Source of the DNA: Dyadobacter luteus
GTDB taxonomy: Bacteria > Bacteroidota > Bacteroidia > Cytophagales > Spirosomataceae
Assembly (NCBI RefSeq): GCF_003383615.1
Contig: NZ_QNUL01000007.1
Coordinates: 62,001-126,000 of the forward strand
Length of the DNA: 64,000 nt
Direction of reading: 5' to 3'
The notes below the pieces were generated by a model. That model was not told the DNA's origin. It ran no database searches and saw nothing but the letters and a program-made list of their open reading frames with translations. Positions 59,923 through 64,000 of this stretch are shown in pieces. The first letter of the stretch is position 1. Each line of letters starts with the position of its first letter. Both the position numbers and the translations under genes were made by a program.

Positions 59923-60639
59923 ATGAATAAATGGATATTTATCATGAGTATTGCTTTGGTAACAAGCTTGTACTCATGTAATAATGATACTAAATTAAAT
60001 GGTGTAATCATGGTCGAATCAGAGTTTCAATCTGATTCGGATCCTGACGCTAACGGATGGACTGCCAGCTTCGCTGAATACAGGACAACAGCAGTTGATA
60101 GCGTTCTCAACCTGCAAGCCGGCGTTTCCAGATTACCGGCACCGCTGGACACAACACGGTATTCGTTGCGAATGCAAAGCAATAACCGTAGCGGTAATAT
60201 GTTCATGTTTATGAAGAAGAGAATAACGGGACTCCGTAATAATACTGACTATCAAATCACATTTGATGTCAACCTGGCTACGCAATATCCCGATGCCGCT
60301 GATGTGATTGGCTCTCCCGGCAGTTCCGTATATCTCAAGGCAGGTGCATCTGCGGAGGAACCGGTTCGAATTGCAGAAAATGGTATTTACAAAGTTAATA
60401 TTGACAAAGGAACTGAGTCAGCCGGAGGAACCCAGATGGTTACGCTTGGCAATGTGGCCAATGGTGGGAACACCTTTGTATATCGGCTCATTTCCCGCTC
60501 CAGCCCAGGCAACTCTTTGGTAGTACGAACCAACGACAAGGGCGAACTATGGCTTTGTGTTGGAACCGACTCTAAATATGAGGGATTAGTCAATCTCTAT
60601 TACGACAAGATCAAGGCTACACTCAATCTGGCTGAATAA
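59923..60639 (+). CDS. Lipoprotein, unknown
   Basis: 238 residues from ATG 59923: MNKWIFIMSIALVTSLYSCN is a lipoprotein signal with lipobox LYSC. Longer frames from TTG 59884 add nothing meaningful. The mature protein is beta-rich, with repeated motifs typical of carbohydrate-binding or jelly-roll domains (YSLRMQSNNRSGNMFMFMKK, TGLRNNTDYQITFDVNLAT, ELWLCVGTDSKYEGLVNLYYD). I recognise no family. It is probably outer-membrane anchored. It follows the methyltransferase gene after 61 bp and may share its transcript; the next gene has its own promoter-like element. Confidence 0.8.
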   Translation: MNKWIFIMSIALVTSLYSCNNDTKLNGVIMVESEFQSDSDPDANGWTASFAEYRTTAVDSVLNLQAGVSRLPAPLDTTRYSLRMQSNNRSGNMFMFMKKRITGLRNNTDYQITFDVNLATQYPDAADVIGSPGSSVYLKAGASAEEPVRIAENGIYKVNIDKGTESAGGTQMVTLGNVANGGNTFVYRLISRSSPGNSLVVRTNDKGELWLCVGTDSKYEGLVNLYYDKIKATLNLAE

Positions 60640-60663
60640 TTGTAACGCTAACGATAAACTGGC

Positions 60664-60698
60664 TTGGCAAAGAGTTCAAGAAGTGTTTTGTAACTTTG
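60664..60698 (+). promoter_or_regulatory. Candidate promoter before the metallo-hydrolase gene
   Basis: TTGG (60664-60667) as a -33-like box and TAACTTTG (60691-60698), a full TAnnTTTG match, with 23 bp between them. TSS would be about 35 nt before the ATG at 60740. Confidence 0.5.
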
Positions 60699-60739
60699 CC
60701 GCCCTGTCAACGACTTTAAATCAGATCTTACCTATATAA

Positions 60740-61378
60740 ATGATACAAGTACAATCCTTCACATTCAATCCATTTTCGGAAAACACCTACGTTCTCAGCG
60801 ACGAAACGGGAGAAGCAGTCATTATTGATCCCGGTTGTCACAACAAAGCTGAGTTCGCGGAATTGTATCAGTATATAGAAACGAATGCGCTTAAACCGAT
60901 CAGTATTGTAAATACCCATGCACATATTGACCATGTGCTTGGCGTGGAAGCTATTAAAATAAAGTATAATATCCCTTTTTACCTGCACCAACTGGATGAG
61001 CCAGTATTGAAAGCAGTAAGATCCTATGCATCCAACTATGGTTTTCCTGCTTTTGATGAACCAGCTATTGATGGTTATCTGAAAGAAGGTGAAAAAATCA
61101 GTTTTGGTTCTTCACAACTGGATATTCTATTCGTACCCGGCCATGCTCCCGGCCATGTAGCTTTTGTGAGTCATGAGCAGCAGTTTGTGATAGGCGGCGA
61201 CGTATTGTTCCGCCAGAGCATAGGCCGTACTGATCTTCCGGCTGGTAATTTTGACGTACTGATCAACAGTATCAAAACGCAGTTATTTACACTTGGTGAT
61301 GCATATAAAGTTTATGCAGGACACATGGGCCCCACCACTATTGGTTTCGAAAAAAAGAATAACCCATTTCTAAAATAG
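60740..61378 (+). CDS. Metallo-beta-lactamase-fold hydrolase (glyoxalase II-like)
   Basis: 212 residues. The Zn-binding motif TH60-A-H62-I-D64-H65 is followed by PGHAPGHVAFV (third His), GGDVLF (bridging Asp) and YAGHMGPTTIG (last His). This is the YcbL/GloB-like branch of the family, of typical length. Such enzymes hydrolyse thioesters such as S-lactoylglutathione or related thiol esters; without glutathione in many Bacteroidota the true substrate is uncertain. It is followed by pssA after 20 bp, probably one transcript. Confidence 0.92.
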   Translation: MIQVQSFTFNPFSENTYVLSDETGEAVIIDPGCHNKAEFAELYQYIETNALKPISIVNTHAHIDHVLGVEAIKIKYNIPFYLHQLDEPVLKAVRSYASNYGFPAFDEPAIDGYLKEGEKISFGSSQLDILFVPGHAPGHVAFVSHEQQFVIGGDVLFRQSIGRTDLPAGNFDVLINSIKTQLFTLGDAYKVYAGHMGPTTIGFEKKNNPFLK

Positions 61379-61398
61379 CTGCTACAAGCTCAGATTTC

Positions 61399-62100
61399 AT
61401 GATCCGTAAAAATATTCCCAACGCGTTAACATGCGCCAATTTGCTCTGTGGCTGTATTGGTGTCGTTGAGGTTTTTCATAACAATGTTCTGCTATCCTGT
61501 CTGCTGATTGGTATAGCACTTGTATTTGATTTTTTTGACGGTTTCGTAGCCCGCCTCCTGGGAGTGTCATCACCTATTGGCCGCGACTTGGACTCGCTTG
61601 CAGATATGGTCACTTTCGGTCTGTTGCCTGCAGTTATTGTTTTTCAGCTACTGATGCAGAGTATTCCTGATCTGTTCGGCATCTGGAAAGCCTACCCTGC
61701 TTTTATGATAGCGATTTTCTCTGCTATCAGGCTTGCCAAATTCAACAACGATCCGCGCCAGAGTGATACTTTTATCGGTGTTCCAACACCAGCCAATGCC
61801 ATGCTGATCGCATCGCTTCCTCTGATTCTTCATTTTTATGGTGACGAATGGAAGTGGCTGATCGTCAACACAACAAATTTATGGATACTTACAGCGGTAA
61901 TGTCTTTTTTACTGGTGGCAGAAATTCCTCTACTTGCCCTCAAATTCAAATCATTCGGGTGGAAGGGGAATGAAATGCGGTTTAGTTTGATCCTAGTCAG
62001 TTTGACATTGCTATTTCTGCTGAAAATCCTTGCAATTCCTGTCATTATTCTCTTCTACATCCTGTTATCCCTACTTAACAACCTCATCGCTAAGAAGTAA
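61399..62100 (+). CDS. pssA: CDP-diacylglycerol-serine O-phosphatidyltransferase
   Basis: 233 residues with about eight transmembrane segments. The CDP-alcohol phosphotransferase motif is complete: D44-F-F-D47-G48-F-V-A51-R52, then G61-R-D-L-D65-S-L-A-D69. IPNALTCANLLCGCIG is the usual N-terminus of the PssA type. It makes phosphatidylserine, the precursor of phosphatidylethanolamine, in the inner membrane. Co-transcribed with the metallo-hydrolase 20 bp upstream. Other CDP-alcohol phosphotransferases (PgsA) differ in these N-terminal words. Confidence 0.93.
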   Translation: MIRKNIPNALTCANLLCGCIGVVEVFHNNVLLSCLLIGIALVFDFFDGFVARLLGVSSPIGRDLDSLADMVTFGLLPAVIVFQLLMQSIPDLFGIWKAYPAFMIAIFSAIRLAKFNNDPRQSDTFIGVPTPANAMLIASLPLILHFYGDEWKWLIVNTTNLWILTAVMSFLLVAEIPLLALKFKSFGWKGNEMRFSLILVSLTLLFLLKILAIPVIILFYILLSLLNNLIAKK

Positions 62101-62209
62101 AGGTCGGCGAAAATGACAGGTTTATTATTTTTTTTATTTCATTTGTAATCATGTTGCAATAATGCGCTTTCGCTAAGGTGCGACACTACTAAATCTTCTT
62201 ATTGCAGAT

Positions 62210-63211
62210 ATGACTTTTTCCCGTATAACCGGTCTGGGCTATTATGTCCCTGAAAACGTAGTTACAAACGACGATCTTTCTCAATGGATGGAAACTTCCG
62301 ATGAATGGATTCAGGAGCGGACTGGTATTCGGGAACGTCGTTTTTTTGAATATGGAAAAGACACCAACTACAGCATGGCTACCGCTGCCTCCCGCCAGGC
62401 TATGGAACGGGCCGGAGTCGGTGCCAATGAGGTGGATGTGATCATTTACGCTACTATTACTCCCGACTATTTTTTCCCTGGCTCCGCATTTTTAATGCAG
62501 CGTGAATTGGGAATGGATGGGAAACCTGTAATTGATATTCGTCAGCAATGTTCCGGATTTGTATACGCTCTTTCCATCGCCGACCAGTTTATCAAAACCG
62601 GGATGTATAAAACTGCATTGGTAGTGGGAGCCGAGATACAATCTTCATGGATTGACAAGAGTACTGCAGGAAGGAACACTGCGGTTATTTTCGGCGATGG
62701 AGCTGGAGCGGCAGTGCTTCAGGCTACCAATGATCCTGAACACGCTATTCTCTCCACCCACCTGCACGCCGACGGGCGCTATGCTGAAGAACTGTATGTG
62801 AAAGATCCGGGAAGCAGTCGTCCTGATCGTCCTGTGACACAAGACTTGCTGGATTCAGGTGGTTTTAATGTGTATATGAACGGAAATGCCGTTTTTAAAC
62901 ATGCCATTGTAAAATTTGGGGAGGTGATTCAGGAAGCTCTCAATGCCAATGGGTACAAATCATCGGATGTAAACCTTCTGGTTCCGCACCAGGCCAATAT
63001 CCGTATCAGCGATTATGTAAGACAGCAAATGGGTCTTGCCGAAGAACAGGTGATTAACAACATTCAGCGATTCGGAAATACTACCGCGGCCTCAATACCT
63101 ATTGCAATGGCTGAAGCATGGGAAAACGGGAAATTCAAAGAGGGAGATCTGGTGTGCCTTGCGGCATTTGGAAGCGGATTTACGTGGGCTTCAGCACTTA
63201 TCCGCTGGTAA
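62210..63211 (+). CDS. fabH: 3-oxoacyl-ACP synthase III (FabH-like)
   Basis: 333 residues. Condensing enzyme starting fatty acid synthesis from acyl-CoA and malonyl-ACP. Catalytic triad: C114 in RQQCSGFVYAL, His in LLVPHQANIRI and Asn in QRFGNTTAASI. The N-terminus ITGLGYYVPENVVTN and SDEWIQERTGI are FabH words. An insertion-like sequence around residues 195-215 (YVKDPGSSRPDRPVTQ) is seen in a Bacteroidota subgroup sometimes grouped with flexirubin or other lipid condensing enzymes, so it may not be the housekeeping copy. No fatty acid genes adjoin it. It lies 109 bp after pssA. Confidence 0.88.
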   Translation: MTFSRITGLGYYVPENVVTNDDLSQWMETSDEWIQERTGIRERRFFEYGKDTNYSMATAASRQAMERAGVGANEVDVIIYATITPDYFFPGSAFLMQRELGMDGKPVIDIRQQCSGFVYALSIADQFIKTGMYKTALVVGAEIQSSWIDKSTAGRNTAVIFGDGAGAAVLQATNDPEHAILSTHLHADGRYAEELYVKDPGSSRPDRPVTQDLLDSGGFNVYMNGNAVFKHAIVKFGEVIQEALNANGYKSSDVNLLVPHQANIRISDYVRQQMGLAEEQVINNIQRFGNTTAASIPIAMAEAWENGKFKEGDLVCLAAFGSGFTWASALIRW

Positions 63212-63230
63212 TAATGTAGCGGTTACTTAA

Positions 63231-63590
63231 CTAATATTGTCCTGATGCCAGCATCACCAATGTACAGCCCTGCACTGGTATGATATTTTTAGAACGGAGC
63301 ATAATTTCAAACTCAGGATTTTCAGTTCCCGGATTGAAAATGACACGTTTGGGTTCCAGTGAAATAATATAGTCGTAATACTCAGGTTGATGACTTGGAT
63401 TGACATACAGCGTAACTGTATCTATATCAGACAGGTTAATCTTTTCAAGATGAATCTCCTGACCCAAGACAGAACCTTTCCTGCGACCCAGCAAAAAAAT
63501 AGAGTGCCCCATTGCAGTTAGTCTTTGTGCAGCCAGATAAGCGTATCTGGAAGGATTGGAAGAAGCTCCGATAATTAAGGTGTTCTTCAT
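63231..63590 (-). CDS. CoA-binding domain protein
   Basis: 119 residues, a single Rossmann-type CoA-binding fold (CoA_binding_2). LIIGASSNPSRYAYLAAQRL is the nucleotide-binding entry, VTLYVNPSHQPEYYDYI and VIFNPGTENPEFE are later conserved parts, and the Cys near residue 109 (QGCTLVMLASG) sits where the family has H/C-x-x-V. The function of these small proteins is not known. It is convergent with fabH, 19 bp away. Confidence 0.9.
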   Translation of the reverse strand: MKNTLIIGASSNPSRYAYLAAQRLTAMGHSIFLLGRRKGSVLGQEIHLEKINLSDIDTVTLYVNPSHQPEYYDYIISLEPKRVIFNPGTENPEFEIMLRSKNIIPVQGCTLVMLASGQY

Positions 63591-63719
63591 GTGTATAATT
63601 AGATGTAGAAAGTGAGAATTAATTTCATCAGACTAAGGAAACAGGCCACCGGTCAAAAATGTTTCATTTGATGATATGAGACGAGATAAAGCAATATCAA
63701 AAATATTACCTGAAATAAA

Positions 63720-64000
63720 ATGAGCGAATCAAATGTAAGTCGGAGTTTCTGGAACGAAAAGTGGGAAAAAATAAAGTTCGACGAAATCGAAAATGCTCCC
63801 CATTACGAAGTTTCCAACTATGGCAGGCTGAAAAGTTTTCAGAACAATCCTAAGGATGGAGCAGTAATCAAAGGTTCCGTAATACAAGGTTATCGGTCGC
63901 TGAACATACGGGTTAGCGGAGGTAAAACGATTAACCGCTATGTCCACAAGCTTGTAGCAGAGTATTTCGTGGACAAGACAAGTGCTGAACATACCTTTGT
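63720..64000 (+). CDS. NUMOD4 domain protein, probable HNH endonuclease, partial
   Basis: The first 93 codons are in the window; the rest is cut off on the right. WEKIKFDEIENAPHYEVSN is followed by YGRLKSF, the NUMOD4 motif (W-x-x-I ... Y-E-V-S-N-x-G-R-x-K-S). GYRSLNIRV and NRYVHKLVAEYFVDK are the usual link to an HNH nuclease domain. Such proteins are homing-type or phage-related nucleases, though many Bacteroidota have stand-alone chromosomal copies. The ATG overlaps the stop of a 15-codon frame that begins at 63676 (ATGA). The nuclease domain is inferred because it is outside the window. Confidence 0.8.
   Translation, partial: MSESNVSRSFWNEKWEKIKFDEIENAPHYEVSNYGRLKSFQNNPKDGAVIKGSVIQGYRSLNIRVSGGKTINRYVHKLVAEYFVDKTSAEHTF

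Noticed and set aside
1..64000. tRNA, rRNA, tmRNA or known riboswitches
   Set aside because: Gaps were read on both strands for cloverleaf-like or conserved RNA sequences; none was convincing. A tRNAscan-SE and Infernal run would be decisive.

Overview
The window looks like chromosomal DNA of a Bacteroidota species of the order Cytophagales, probably close to Dyadobacter and its relatives (Spirosomataceae). Support for this: a secreted protein with a type IX secretion (T9SS) C-terminal sorting domain, two TonB-dependent receptors with carboxypeptidase-regulatory N-terminal domains (one Oar-like), a viroplasmin-type RNase H1 N-terminus, promoter-like TAnnTTTG elements, almost no Shine-Dalgarno sequences, and a CXXXY-type CcmE. 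The genus is an inference. No rRNA, tRNA, CRISPR array, prophage or intact insertion sequence was seen.

Layout. 0-6.3 kb, minus strand, mostly housekeeping: start of an RNase H1 gene, pepT, an intergenic block of palindromic repeats, a MazG-like NTP pyrophosphohydrolase, a MarC-family membrane protein, a Nudix-like regulator, a class V aminotransferase and dapA. 6.3-8.1 kb: a 726-bp gene-free stretch, then a T9SS cargo protein. 8.3-14.6 kb: ligA diverges from rpe, which overlaps an apiosidase-like glycosidase; then a PorE-like OmpA/PD40 protein. 14.7-27.8 kb, plus strand: a glycan assembly locus with a GT39 transferase, a transketolase split into two genes around an SDR-GT2 fusion, a GT-C-like membrane protein, an acyltransferase, a second GT2, a large propeller-like envelope protein and an SGNH/AlgX-like protein. 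Most neighbours overlap by a few bases.

27.8-39.4 kb: Na+/H+ antiporter, M14 peptidase, a small outer-membrane-type protein, a DEAD-box helicase behind a strongly structured leader, rhodanese, dapF, rplS, the NAD(P)HX repair enzyme Nnr, feoB and feoA. 39.6-44.4 kb: cytochrome c maturation operon ccmB-C-D-E-F. 44.4-57.5 kb: secreted protein and TonB receptor, DUF3817, DUF5916 protein, a leucine-rich-repeat protein, polyprenyl diphosphate synthase, patatin and an Oar-like receptor. 57.8-64 kb: alpha/beta hydrolase, two lipoproteins, an RsmI-like methyltransferase, a metallo-beta-lactamase-fold hydrolase, pssA, fabH, a CoA-binding protein and the start of a NUMOD4/HNH gene.

The most unusual content is the glycan locus: its enzymes suggest that a modified sugar is made on a nucleotide, loaded onto a polyprenyl carrier by the fused GT2, transferred by GT39/GT-C proteins and then acylated. 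Other points of interest are the structured region before the helicase, several families of short intergenic repeats (one pair of loci placed identically just after two unrelated stop codons), and the PorE-like protein whose N-terminal TPR part is replaced by a discoidin-like domain.
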